A stretch of 64,000 nt of DNA, from assembly GCA_026936325.1 (NCBI GenBank), contig JAPTHN010000003.1, positions 51,452,511-51,516,510 on the forward strand, given 5' to 3'. Shown here piece by piece: positions 1 through 11,325 of this stretch. Every line of letters begins with the position of its first letter. The first letter of the stretch is position 1. The DNA comes from Platynereis dumerilii (lineage: Eukaryota; Annelida; Polychaeta; Phyllodocida; Nereididae). Under the pieces are notes generated by a model. The model had not been told where the DNA came from, did not search any database, and saw only the letters and a list, made by a program, of their open reading frames with translations. The translations under genes and the position numbers were made by a program.

Positions 1-343
1 ATCAACTGCATTCCAAACATCAAGGCTTTTAGTATGACCGATTCTGGAAATATATGCATGGAAAGGAAGGTATTTCATTTCTCCCAAATATATATACCAG
101 TTTAAAACTTCCTTTATGAAGTTGAATCATTTGATTATAAAACTGCCTCCATTCCTATTAAACTCCTGTATTATTTTGGTTGCTTTGTAAAACACCTGTG
201 GATATGCAATTTTTAATTATTGTTCTAAATTTTAGCTTTTTGATCACAATTATAATGTGTGTCATTACAATTATATATCTTTTATCAATAAGGGAGGCTA
301 TTATTAGATCAATACAAATAAGCTGGTTTCAGTGATTTACTTG

Positions 344-655
344 TCAAAAGCATGGGCATAATTTGGTGGGGGATGGAGGGAAATGTCCCCCTACCCACAT
401 GTTTGACCCCTCAGGGACATAATATGAAATGTCCCCCCCCCCCCCATTTTGTTGAGTGAAAACAAAATGCATTGTGGTAATGTCCCTTGAGCTAAATTTG
501 GTCGGGAGCAGGTCTGAGAGACATGTCCTACACCTTCCTAAATGGGCAGGTAACCATGCCATGCAAAAGGTGGAGTTCCTGAATGTAAAAAATCCGCCGG
601 CCGATTCCGATAGCATTTCCGTGTCCCCCCCTCCCCCCACATTTTCCTAAAAATG
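344..655. repeat. Degenerate G/C-homopolymer repeat, probably an old MITE
   Basis: This stretch holds several runs of C or G, including 13 C at 433-445, in otherwise AT-rich DNA. It ends at the right with an ATGACGTCCCT-like terminus. GGGACGTCAT followed by a G-run is a terminus style seen in short non-autonomous DNA transposons of marine invertebrates. No clean target duplication is visible. Open frames here come from the homopolymers and are not genes. Confidence 0.35.
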
Positions 656-2497
656 ACGTCCCTGATCAAAAGCATGTTCTAGCAATTGAGAGAATTAAGG
701 GGTGACTTTCAGACTAAAGGCAATGGAGTGAGGGATGTGGAAGGGTGTAGATCTTGCAGGGGGCTGAAAAATTGCTTTGTCCTGGGGCGTCAGTGGATGT
801 CAGAGTAAAACCTGCAGCTGCACACATTCAGAGATAAAAGGACTATTTTCTTTGTCATCTTTTGAGGACCAGATCAAAAAGAAACATACAACAGGACCAT
901 CAGTATGATAAATTTTCTTATCTACTGGTTTCCTTTCAAACCTTTGTCGGCTTTCCTGCCTAGTGGAGCCTTCAGAAATCTCCGTAAACCACATTGAGCT
1001 TCAGAAGAATGATTGGAAATAAGTGTTGTGAGAAACATTTGAAGTCAGTGACCTGGTATGGTGTCAAATAACTTACATGTGAAAACAGCTGCTCTTAAAT
1101 TTCAGTCTCCTCAGCATTCTCGAAAAGGCAGCCATGGTAAATCTGTCTGTCTGTTTTTGTTACTGAGGCATGGTATTACAGTCGATTTCATGCCATGCGA
1201 TTCTTGGCATTAACACACGACTGTGAGGAATCAATGCTGAACCAGTGCTTATTATGTTTGATAAATCAAATGTGTGACGTTCTCTTGTTTCTTAGCTAAT
1301 CAGATTAGCTGAAAATGTCATGTATTTTGTGGGTCGAGAACCTAAGAATCACGTACTGATGAAATTATCTGTAAACCGAGCTCTAAGAGGGTTCATTTGC
1401 CTGCCTAGCTTCTCGATGAGCCTCACACATCCAGTTGTTCTAAAGCTAAAGTTGATGTTTCTCCTGACTTGTCCTTTCAGTGGGTAAAGCAATAGGCTGG
1501 GTCCAATGCTTGATTCACACTCTTGCTGGGTCACTTTGACTTGTATTGGAATGCAGTTTCAATTAGCCTCATCCTGTCCTGTTAACCACTGCAAATAAGG
1601 CCCCAAGTAAAACAAAGGATGGCTAGTTCCAGCCATTCATCCATCATCTGGCTTTTTCTTACATTTGTAATTTGATTTATTTCAAGTAATATTGCTTGTT
1701 TTGGGGCCTGGCATCTGGACAAGATTTATGCACTTTGCAGAGTATCAAAACTGAACACTGCATAATTGGATACAAGTAGAATTGGACGGTCAGGCAATAG
1801 CTGTCAGTGAGTGATAAATTATGTGACTTACCAGGCAAACCGTACACAATGTCCCATTGTTATTGAAAGGAAATGAGAGGTATTCTGCTCCAAATTTGTG
1901 TACCACATGTGTTTTGGATTTGTATTCACGGGTTAACCAAGGCATGCATAGAATAACAGTAAGTCGATTCACAGTTGGTTAAGATCAACTTGATTTCTGA
2001 ATTTACCAGTACTCGGGAAGAAGGGTGATGGAGTTTGAAGTGGTGTTGGCTTTATGTAAATTCAAAGTATTTTTAAAAGGTAGTTGAAAGTTGTCTAATA
2101 GGAAGCGATTTAAGCGGAGCCCAAAGGTATGAAAGGGTAATGGCTGATTCTTCTTTTCTTCTCGGGTAGTCATACTTTATTTTATATTGTGCTGTATGTG
2201 ATAGTAAGAAACCAACTTCCAACTGAAAAATAAGCTTGTTGAGACCCAGACAGCAGGTGTTAGTTTCGCCAAGACCTCATTAACTTGTTTTACATATTTT
2301 AAAGTAATTATTGCAAAATGTACTACATAATTCATGAAGTCCACGAAAAATGAACAGCAGTTTTTTGCTCTATAAGTCTCAATTTAATTATTCTTGGCCC
2401 TAGATTTTGGTTTCTATTTATTTGACAGTGATGAGAACAATTCAAACAGCAAAAATCACTCATAGCTAAATTTTCAAACTCAAGGTGCCTCAGTATA
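656..2497. other. Gene-free stretch
   Basis: I see no convincing exon, repeat or RNA in this interval. Reading frames are short, and none shows a recognisable domain or flanking splice sites. Confidence 0.5.
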
Positions 2498-2566
2498 CAG
2501 GGGTCCATATCTGGCGTGACAGGCTGATTGTAAGAATCATTCCGTCACGCTAGAAATGGACCCCTG
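2498..2566. mobile_element. 69-bp hairpin MITE with CAGGGGTCC ends
   Basis: The segment begins CAGGGGTCCAT and ends ATGGACCCCTG. Its two arms of about 23 nt are inverted copies around a loop of about 20 nt. CAG...CTG termini suggest a hAT-like non-autonomous element. I could not find a clear 8-bp target duplication, so the family is uncertain. Confidence 0.5.
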
Positions 2567-3451
2567 AGTGCAGAGAATACCGGCTTATATACCATAAGAC
2601 GAACACTCTAACGTAATATGATATGTGTCCCGACGACAAACAATATGGGATTCATTGCTGTGAAATACAGGATTGTGATTGGCTGACAGAGGTGGCGAAT
2701 GGTATAAGACATAATATTCTTCACCATGATATAGAACTTGGAAAAAAGATTGCTTTCAGATTATCTTTCACAGCTTTTGACTCCCTCCAAATCACTTCTT
2801 CTTTTACCTACTTGAAACTACCTTTTAAAATTGCAATTTATTTACATCTAGTCAATACCATTTCAAACTTTGCCACACCCGTTGTGTTTCATTTCTTTGA
2901 TTTTGTACCCCTTACTAAGCTCATTGCAATTACCTTTCAGCTGTCTTAACAGAGTCTTAATATGGTTGCGATGAGGAGTCAAAAGTTGTTGTATGAAGAT
3001 TTGGGGTGCAGAGGGCAAAACAGGTAAACAGAAAACTTCTGACGAAAAATGTTCTTACTTTATTTTGGGTTGTACTGTAGACACTTATCCTGTGTTGTGA
3101 GATCACCAAGCTACTTCAAGGCTTAAAAAACCGAATGAAACACATCTCAAATTCTTGGAAAGCACAGCAAGGCCAGAGTTGTCATTACAGACACAAACTA
3201 TTCATCAATCTCTGTTTTTCTTGCATCTTCCATCAGATTCTAAAAGAATGTATTTTCGTCATTGCCCTGTCCTTGACTATACTTTCTGTGTGGAATTTCT
3301 GCTTGTGTAAGTGGCCCTATTTTTATCTTGGTAACATTTTGTATCAGTATGTGTCCCCAGTTGAAGGACATGAATTTGGTCTTACGGTAAGTCGTGAGAT
3401 TTATAAGCATCTTTGCAGTTACAGTAGTTCCATTTATTATGTGGAAGGATT
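2567..3451. other. Gene-free stretch
   Basis: No recognisable gene, RNA or repeat. The 110-codon open frame at 3135-3467 is Cys- and aromatic-rich, as AT-rich non-coding DNA often is, and has no domain. Confidence 0.45.
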
Positions 3452-3671
3452 TATATATTATGATTAGGATTGTTTTGCATTGACCTAAGTATTCTCCCTG
3501 CCACACCAAATGCCAAATATGCCATATTATGGGCTGGCATAGATTCGATTATCCAGTCCACCAGGATCGCTGCAGTAGCCAAGTGCGCCGGTTGGGAGTG
3601 GGTAACCAAGTCTAGGGCTGGCAGGGAGAACACTCAGGATAATACAAAACAATCCGTGTAATAACATGTAA
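3452..3671. mobile_element. Foldback MITE (TTCTCCCTGCCA family)
   Basis: Inverted arms of about 50 nt lie at 3452-3513 and 3620-3671, with matching segments TATTCTCCCTGCCA and TGGCAGGGAGAA. The same arms are found in the element at 22054-22296, so this is a dispersed family. The tail AATCCATGACCAGCC just beyond also resembles the neighbour of that second copy (22305-22605). Confidence 0.55.
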
Positions 3672-3689
3672 TCCATGACCAGCCATAAT

Positions 3690-4650
3690 AAATTATTGCT
3701 ACTTGGGGCACTTTTTAACATAGATTGGCCGATCAAATCCTTGTGGAGACTAATGAAGAAAAACTATGATAGCGCCAAAAAATGTTTTTTTCATGTACAA
3801 ATGTATATTTCGTTAATTTATTACCTTCTTTGTATTTCTTTACATATACAGAAGGACTGTATTGTATACTTGAATTTGATCAACTTGGATCTTGTGTAAG
3901 ACAGATGAGATCAAAATCTGATCAAATGTTCTCAGTGCAAGCCTGAGTTTGAATTTAGCTATATCATTATGAGTTAGAGTATGACGTTAAGCAATGAAAG
4001 TAAATAAAGCTGCGTATGTTTAACCACAAAGACCTTTAAAATTCAAAAGCAAGGGAATACATGCATATTTTACGGACATGCAAGCACAAGCATCAGTATG
4101 ACAAATATATTGCATTGTACTGTACCTGCATTGAGGCCAAAAAATATGATTACCCCTCAAAAATGTCAAATAATTCATCTTGGAGAAGAACAAGCCTGGT
4201 ACACTTATCAAATTTCAGCTGCTAAAAATATAATCCAGGCCCTTTTATGGCGCATCTAAAGAATTGGATAATCACATAAGAAGTCAGATCCTTCACATGA
4301 AGGAAAAGGCTAATAAAGTTAGCTGGCAATCCCAGGTGTACTTCAAACCCAAAAAATCATGCTAAAGGCATGGTGCTGGAAATTTTGCGTGCTTTATGTG
4401 AGAAGAAAAGGGTCTGATGTTTTAGCCTAAAAGAAATACGTCTTTGATACTGTATATATTATGTAGAACCAAATTTAGGGCCTCAGTGCACTCTTGATCA
4501 GAAGGCTGGAATAATTGGGATTTTCAAGGTGTCAGTACTTTCATATTCTAACGCTTTGAAGATCCAAATTATTTTTATCAACAGTGTAGTTTTTTTTTCA
4601 TTTTCAAAGGATCATAAACATTATTAAAGCAATAAACCAAAAAATAGCAT
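3690..4650. other. Gene-free stretch
   Basis: AT-rich DNA without a supported gene or a clear repeat. Confidence 0.45.
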
Positions 4651-4796
4651 CAGGCACTTTTTCTAGAAATGGCCTGAGGGGGGGGTATTACATTAGGGTG
4701 AATATGAGGCGCTTTGCGGCTTTTCTAATTTCTTCCATGTTGATTTTTGGCCTTGGGGAGGGGCATGGCCCGTTGGCCCCCCTAAATACGCCACTG
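4651..4796. mobile_element. hAT-like MITE, 146 bp, with near-perfect 8-bp target duplication
   Basis: The right end reads GGGGGGCC...TACGCCACTG in inverted sense (CAGTGGCGTA TTTAGGGGGG), and the left end starts CAGGCACTTT. The flanking octamers are AATAGCAT (4643-4650) and AAAAGCAT (4797-4804), 7 of 8 identical, as expected for hAT-type insertion. CAGTGGCGTA is a recurrent terminus in this window, also seen at 23497, 45074 and 52887. No coding capacity. Confidence 0.65.
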
Positions 4797-5220
4797 AAAA
4801 GCATCTGCATACATGTATTCTTGTACTGATATTTATCTATGGAAAAATGCTTCTAAGACTTTCAAGCTTCGATATAGAATTTAAACTTTGATATAACAGC
4901 TGGAATTCTATAAGTCCCAAATCTCTGTCTGGCAGCAGTCCAAGGACAACATTAATAGTAAATCTCAACCAGTTTGCTTTTGATGGTTAGAAAGCAATAA
5001 ACTGTAGGATCAGTTGTCTACTTGCTTAAGCAACATTTCTTTCCCCACGGTGTTGCAAGCACTGGAGAAAAACTTCCAGATAGGTTTCAAATTGCCATCA
5101 AACTGCCTTCAATTCTGGAATAAAATGGAACCAAGTATGAAAGGCAAAGTCTTTAATCTCTGTGATTATTTCATTTTAACTTGATACTCTACATCACTGC
5201 CGAATGATATGGCGCCCATT

Positions 5221-5350
5221 CTATACATACTGATCGCCAATCATAAAATTGATTTTACATTCTAATGATAACCACTGGACATGGCCTGAGCGGGTTTTGA
5301 ATATGCATCTTCTGACAACTTGATAACTTTACCACTGTACCAGAGAACTT
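5221..5350 (-). mobile_element. tRNA-derived SINE, copy 1
   Basis: On the minus strand the copy starts with an A-box-like CTCTGGTACAGTGGTAAAG. About 35 nt later comes a B-box-like segment ending AAAACCCGC, followed by CTCAGGCCATGTCC and a short body ending near GATCAGTATGTATAG. A related copy on the opposite strand sits in the matching place of block C (54348-54485), so the insertion predates the block duplication. Confidence 0.6.
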
Positions 5351-5740
5351 CATTGGATACTGATCTGATCATTACATAGACAATAATTAACAAGGAATTT
5401 AAAAGCCTAGTTAGAAGGAGTAAGAATTCAATTAGTCCCAAATCTTTGTCTGGCAGCAGTCCCAGGACAACATTAATAGTAAATCTCAATCAGTTTACTT
5501 TTTATGGTTAGAAAGCAATAAACTGTAGGATCAGTTGGCTGCTTGCTGAAGCAACATTCCTTTCCCTTTGTCATGATGTTGCCAGCACTGGAGAAAAACT
5601 TCCAGATAGGTTTCAAAATGCCATCAAACTACCTTCAATTCTGGAATATCATGGAACCAAGTATGAAAGGCAAAGTTTCTAATCTATGTAATTATTTCAT
5701 TTTATTTTGATACTCACTGCAGATAAATCTGCTCGCCAGT

Positions 5741-5872
5741 GCTAAACATACTGATCGGCAATCATAAAATTGATTTTACATTCTAATGATAACCTCTGGA
5801 CATGGCCTGAGCGGGTTTTGAATATGCGTTTTCTGACAACTTGATAACTTTGCCACTGTACCAGAGAACTTC
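5741..5872 (-). mobile_element. tRNA-derived SINE, copy 2 (from the tandem duplication)
   Basis: Near-identical to the copy at 5221-5350. It was created by the 521-bp tandem duplication and not by a new insertion, because the flanks on both sides also match. Confidence 0.6.
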
Positions 5873-5945
5873 ATGGATACTGATCTGATCATTACATAGA
5901 CAATAATTAACAAGGAATTTAAAAGCGTAGTTAGAAGTAGTAAGA

Positions 5946-6924
5946 AGTTTTAATATAGTTTTGGTAGTAGCTTATCTCATTCCAGTGCATATTTTAAGCA
6001 CATTTTGGTGACAGGCATTTTGATAAAAAGGGCTGACGTAAACACATAGTTGGTTGAATAAGAGGAAAAAGAAAAATATAGGCCTGCTTGACAAGTTGCC
6101 ACTTTTACAAACTGAGAGTCATGGATAAAAATTGTATTATTGTGTTGCATAATTCAAAATTTGATGTGCAGCTTGGTTCCAATGTTACAGAGAGGAGACT
6201 AAAATGTAATCAAAAGTTTTCAGTGCAAGCATGAATTTATATTCAGCTGCATTGTAATGGATGAAAATGTAATTCATTCATCCATCTAGTGTGGATAGCC
6301 GGTCAGATGGTAAATCTAATTATCGAAGACTTAGCCATGTACTTATCTAAGTTACATATCATTAGTTTTACTAAATCAGTCTCCATTTCTCTAGATTTAA
6401 GAATTCAAAAAGTTTAAAACAAAACAAGCCATTCAAGAAATAACAAAGTCTACAGTACTGTGAGAGGATATGTATTTTATTGCTATACAAAGAAAAACCG
6501 AAAATAATGTTATTTTTGTTTTAAAAAAATGAATAATTTTAACTTATAAATCTGGGGATGTGGTTTGAAGCCAAAGAACAACTCTTCTATAGTTTGCTTT
6601 ATTGACCTGCCTGTTTCAACATTGCTGCTAGAGCTTCAATCCAACTGCACTGGTTTAAGATGTTGAATAATTGTTTAAATGCTGCTCTGACAACTCTGTG
6701 GCAGGCAGACTCCAGAAATGAGAGTTTCCTATAGAATGAAATCAGTTGCTTAACTTTCTTCAAGCATAGGTATTTATTTCAGATTCATCATCTGGACTTG
6801 ATTTAATGTTGCTCTGCAATAAAATTCTTTTACTTATTATTGTCAGTATAAATATTAATCTTGCTATTGTTGATATCCAATTAATAAAGAAATTATAAGT
6901 TCATAAACATCAAGCCTCTTGGCG
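5946..6924. other. 3' flank of gene A, conserved among blocks
   Basis: No gene. From about 6050 to 6900 the sequence is alignable with 32430-33300 (block B) and, reversed, with 51600-51730 plus 53090-53555 (block C). Between 5970 and 6050 the B and C copies hold extra DNA that A lacks. Confidence 0.6.
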
Positions 6925-6930
6925 TTTATT
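6925..6930 (-). promoter_or_regulatory. Poly(A) signal of gene A
   Basis: The minus strand reads AATAAA 99 nt past the gene A stop codon. The same hexamer stands at the same distance in gene B (33309-33314). The aligned site of gene C is changed to AATTATT. Confidence 0.55.
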
Positions 6931-7028
6931 TTCAAACTTCTCCTGGGTTGTTTGCAGGGAAGATTTCATTGTAATGCTTGGTGCCACATTCTTGTAGGAA
7001 TGGGTGCAGAATATAAGGCCTCTGTAAT

Positions 7029-10000
7029 TTACCGACTAACTCCATTAGTTGTCTGTAAAGTTACTGTTGATGCTGTTGACCATTTGCGGCACATCTGTTT
7101 CCTTGCACTTGGAGACAGACCAAAAGCACAAAGAACGTAGAACCCTTGGAGAGAATTCAAGATGGCAAACGGATACCAGAACAAGTAGTTTCCTGTCAGG
7201 GTTTGGAGAAAGCCAGTTAACCAGGTCATAGCCATCAGTGTGAAGAGTGCCAGGTACACAGAGACAACAAAGAATCTTTCTCTATTTGGATTGACATTGC
7301 TGGTGGATCGACAACTTGCACACAGAAGGATGAAGCATTTGATGAAGAGAAGAATGTTGATCGTGACAAAGATAAGAATTGGAAGAGCAAAGGCAGACAT
7401 CTCTCCAATCTTTTTATCACCAGAAATCCAACAGTTACCATCCCCACCATACTGAAATAGACCTGAAAATAGAAGTAGGGTCTTATTATGCAAACCTAAA
7501 ATGTTTATGTAAGGGGACGATTTGCTCTAGCAAAACACACATTTTTAGTTTTTTGCAGTAGTTTAATAACAGTGACTGTGAAAACGTGTGCTAAACCTTG
7601 CAATTTACAAAATATGTGGTTTGCCAAAATGTATAGAACTTATTGTGAGAACACAATGTCTGTAATAAAAGTATCTATTGAACTGGCTGTCCATAGTTTA
7701 TCAAAGGATGAAAAGACCGCTTCATACTAAATTTTATTGAGTGACTCAACAAGTATTTCAAATTGTTCAATTATGAATTACTACTTAAATTGAAAATAAA
7801 CTTTATCACCAACCCTCCACAAACCTGAAATTGTTTTATTGATCAGCAAACAGACGTCTGTGATTAACATTGTTATATCAATGATAACTAAAGTCTAGTT
7901 TACTACTGTTAAAAATTTCATAATAAGAGCAAAGAACATACCTGTATCTGTCAAGTCCAGCATAAGAAAAGTTGCAGTAATGAACAATGGTGCCATCAAG
8001 GAATACAGGGCATAAAAAAGCAAATGTCCATCACCCAGTGTCGATGAATTGGGGATAAAACTGATGCTGTCCCTAAATGTGAAGACCAGTTTAACAGCAA
8101 TAGCATTCAGGCAAGTGAAAGTAGCAAGCCAACAGTAATGCTGCATAAATCCAACGAGTTTACAAACCATTCGATATGATACAAAATAATCAACAGTCTG
8201 TGAGGTCAACTGAGCAAGGAGTAAAGCACTCATGTAAGTCATGAGCAATTTTCCAGGTAAAGTTCTAAGCTTCGGTAATATGCTGTAGATGGCAAGAGTG
8301 ATCACTAGTGAAGTTATTAAAATGACATTGCCGGCAAGGATGATTGTACTTAGGTATGGATGAGATGTCAATGATGGCATGCAGATTATGACAGATCCAT
8401 TGCTCAGAATTAGAAATTTCTCGGAATCAAGCACTTGACCACTTGTTACTATCCTGATTGATGTCTCATTGAGATTGATAATGATCTCATAGTCTGTCTG
8501 AGAAAGTAGAGTCTTGTTGCAAGTCTGCACAGCAGTGAGGCAAAAATACATGTCTGTTTGGACAAAGTCTTTTGAACGATAGTATTTTATCTCACCTAAA
8601 GCTGTATCTCTTCCAAATAACATGTATATATCATGGTACAACCAGTATTCTGCCTCAGTGCGTAGATTGTGTTGAAAATGAAGGTGTTGAAGACTTCCAA
8701 CCTTGCAAGAAGGGATATATTTGGGGTTGATGAAGACAGATAGTATGATCATAATATCACTGGCCTCAGAGGCTAATTTGGATGTCATAGACATAATATC
8801 TTTCTGAAGCAAAGTTATTTTTAGGCACATTAAAGTTTCAGTTTTGTCTCGGTTGCCTAAGCCGATTTTTCTATCTTCATTTGAACACTCAGTGAATTTG
8901 ACACTCTCAGAATTATATCTGTTCAAGAAAGTCTGAACCCAAACATCTTCCATTGCAACAGCAAGAGTCTGTGTACTGTGGTTGTTTAGAAGCAGTTGTG
9001 GTTGAACATTTAAAGGGAAACAATTATTACGAAAAGAAAGATGCGAGTCTGGACACACTTCACTACAAACAGAATAAAGGTCATTAGTTTTACAAAGGAG
9101 GGCTCCCCCAGCTTTTATGTTGTACAGACCATCTTCATCTAAAAGCATAGAGAAGACAATAGCTGGATCAGTTATTCTTAGTAAGTTTTTCATTGATCCA
9201 GTCCACCTCACCAGCAAGTCCTTATATGATGGACAGTCAACTTTACCCAGACCATCTTCAGAGATATCTGCGCCACAGTTGTTACAGAGATAACAAGCAA
9301 GGTTTTTGTATAACTTGCCCGAATAAGAAACCATCAGTTTTGTCTGGAGACACAAATCATGTACACTGGTGCCCTCATACAGTGGCAGACATGTGTCCAC
9401 AATTTGTATGTCAGGAAAACATGAAAATCTTGCGAATTTATAAAACTCCTCGGTGACAGGTAATTGTACAGTCTTGCATTCAGAGGAAACATAATTCAAA
9501 AATGCCTGAACAGTGTCATGCTTGATAATGTAATTAGCATAGATCTCTTCCATAGAATGACAGAAAAACATGGTCTCTAAGACAGATATCTTATGCATGT
9601 CAATGCCATTACACAAAGCGCATGCTTCATTCAGGAAAACCTGAAAAGTTGTGTTGTCTGAAACTAACTTCTTTTCAGCAGCACATAGTGAGCCATCTGA
9701 ACATTTTGTAACTACTGAAAAATGGATGTCTGATCCAACATGCAAGCACTGTGCGTTGAAAAGTAGCTGATCTTTTGGCATAACGGTTGCTCTAAATACT
9801 TCACTCATATTTCCAGTTACACAGGCATGCTTCACTTCATACATGAGTTCCTGAATATCTTGTAGTTGGGTATCTGCCTGCAAGTCAGATTGTTTCAATG
9901 AGTGCCAGGCCTCGGAGGTGTCATGGGGCTCTGGTAGGTCTGATAGACCTGGAGATACTATGTTGGAATCATTAGCAGATAAAGTGTGGGAGCAGTACCG

Positions 10001-10920
10001 ATCAAAGTCATAGCAGCAGTCTCCAATGGTCTTACAAGATGCATGGCAGGAACAGATATGTGTGGTCGACCAACAGTCTCCAAGGCAAGATATTGGTAGA
10101 CCTGCACATCTTTCTCCAGAGGGTGATGGGGGATATAAAGATGAGTTAACTGAAGAAAAGGTGTGGAATAACAAATATGAGTTTAAAACAGGTGAAAAAA
10201 AAGAAAATGAAGATAAGCTTTTAAACTGATGGAACAATGAATGTTTATTTCAAGGGGATCAAGGTCAGGCCCATTAAGAGAAATTCCAACAGAAACTTGT
10301 CATCTTGGGGAAGGGGATGGAGTTCTCACCAGAAAAAGGGTTTATATGCATGAAGGTGCTGCTGGATTTCTGTATGAAATAGCTATGAGCTTTTCAATGG
10401 TGTGTCAAGATGTAAAGATACACCATTCTTGATTTTAAATATGCAAAACAGGATATCAGAAATGCTAAGATGATGATGCACATTTGTAAGTGAATACCCA
10501 AATTACCTTGGAACAGTTTACTGAAAGAGGATAGAACTCAAAGCTGGAGAGCATGACCCAAACCTGGGGCGATTGCCCTGAAATTTTAATCTGTAACTCA
10601 TGGGACCAAGGCAGTCATTATGCCCTGATGTTGGGCAGGATGAGCCCTGACTTGTCCTGAAAATCATATTGGTATTGATGCCAGAAGGGCAGTACCCTGC
10701 CAGACCCCCTTCAGCATCCAAAAATATGAAATAAGACCCTTATCATTATGCAGAATGCTGTGATATTAGCAGTTAATTCATGTAACAATTTAATCTAGAT
10801 TTAGTTTTCAATGCAAAGTGTGTCACACTTACAATAAGCAGACGCAGGCTGAAGTCGGAGAAGTAGCAGGGGATCAAAGAGAAGGCAAAACAGACAGAAC
10901 TTCGTGGTCAGCAGGAACAT
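7029..10920 (-). CDS. Gene A: somatomedin-B-domain class B (adhesion/secretin-like) GPCR
   Basis: Predicted plasma-membrane receptor of 909 aa; ligand unknown. Coding exons are 10920-10833, 10149-7942 and 7462-7029; both introns are phase 1 with GT-AG ends (683 and 479 bp). Exon 1 encodes a signal peptide ending PASA-Y. Residues 44-82 form an SMB module: the CxC, CxxxC and adjacent CC pattern gives the usual eight Cys, plus one extra Cys ahead. The ectodomain of about 550 aa has two modules with F/Y-x-N-x2-C-x2-C-N (near 200 and 309) and many N-glycosylation sequons. TM1 starts near 634, TM4 ends near 762, and TM5-TM7 lie in exon 3, where TM7 carries the class-B hallmark LNSLQGFYV. No canonical GPS (HL/S or HL/T) is visible before TM1, so a Methuselah-like arrangement is possible. 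The start was chosen for signal-peptide quality and conservation with B and C. No frame damage is seen. Confidence 0.85.
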
Positions 10921-10924
10921 CTTG

Positions 10925-10957
10925 GAATGAAAAGAACAGTTCTTCTCTCCCTTTATA
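10925..10957 (-). promoter_or_regulatory. Core promoter of gene A: TATA box plus Inr
   Basis: On the minus strand TATAAAG (10957-10951) lies upstream of TTCATTCC, an Inr-like TCAKTY match whose A is at 10928, 29 nt from the first T of the TATA box. The start codon at 10920 follows after only 8 nt. Spacing and sequence are the same in genes B and C. The start site itself is inferred, not observed. Confidence 0.55.
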
Positions 10958-11325
10958 CTTCCAAAGAATGAGAATTTGATATAACTAGTGTCCATTTTCT
11001 ACATGCAGCATGATGAGAATATCTGCTTACAATAAGGAAAATTCATAAAAGTCACACAATTGAGTAAACTCATTAGTGAGCATACAAAATGATGACAAAA
11101 TGGTTTCATATAACTGATTCTTGTCAAAGCATGTTTTTCCATTTTGCCTCATCTTAGAACTGTGTAATCCTCATAATCATTATTAAAAGATCTCTCGGGA
11201 TTGTATGATAATGAAATTTTGCACATGAACACTTAGTCTGTTTCTCAATGAAAATGATTATCTCCTACTGATTGATCGAAATCCGATCCAGTATGTATTA
11301 TTGTTATACTATTATGAATGCACTC
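10958..11325. other. Upstream region of gene A
   Basis: This holds no gene. It is alignable with 36756-37130 (block B) and, reversed, with 46620-46959 (block C), so it probably contains shared regulatory DNA. A possible landmark is GTTTCTCAATGAAAATGATT, present in all three. It ends at the target duplication of the foldback element. Confidence 0.5.

Larger units (their letters stand above)
4912..5945. repeat. Tandem duplication, two units of about 521 bp
   Basis: Unit 1 (4912-5432) and unit 2 (5433-5945) align from AGTCCCAAATC through AAGGAATTTAAAAGC. Each carries one copy of the tRNA-derived SINE. A diverged single copy without the SINE lies at 28205-28480 and begins block B. The doubling is therefore specific to block A. 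Confidence 0.75.

Noticed and set aside
344-650. Overlapping frames on both strands in the G/C-run region
   Set aside because: They depend on homopolymer runs in a degenerate repeat.
8341-8460. Canonical GPS/GAIN cleavage site before TM1 of the receptor
   Set aside because: No HL/S or HL/T tripeptide with the usual Cys and Trp pattern; only a single NGSVIIC-type segment precedes TM1.
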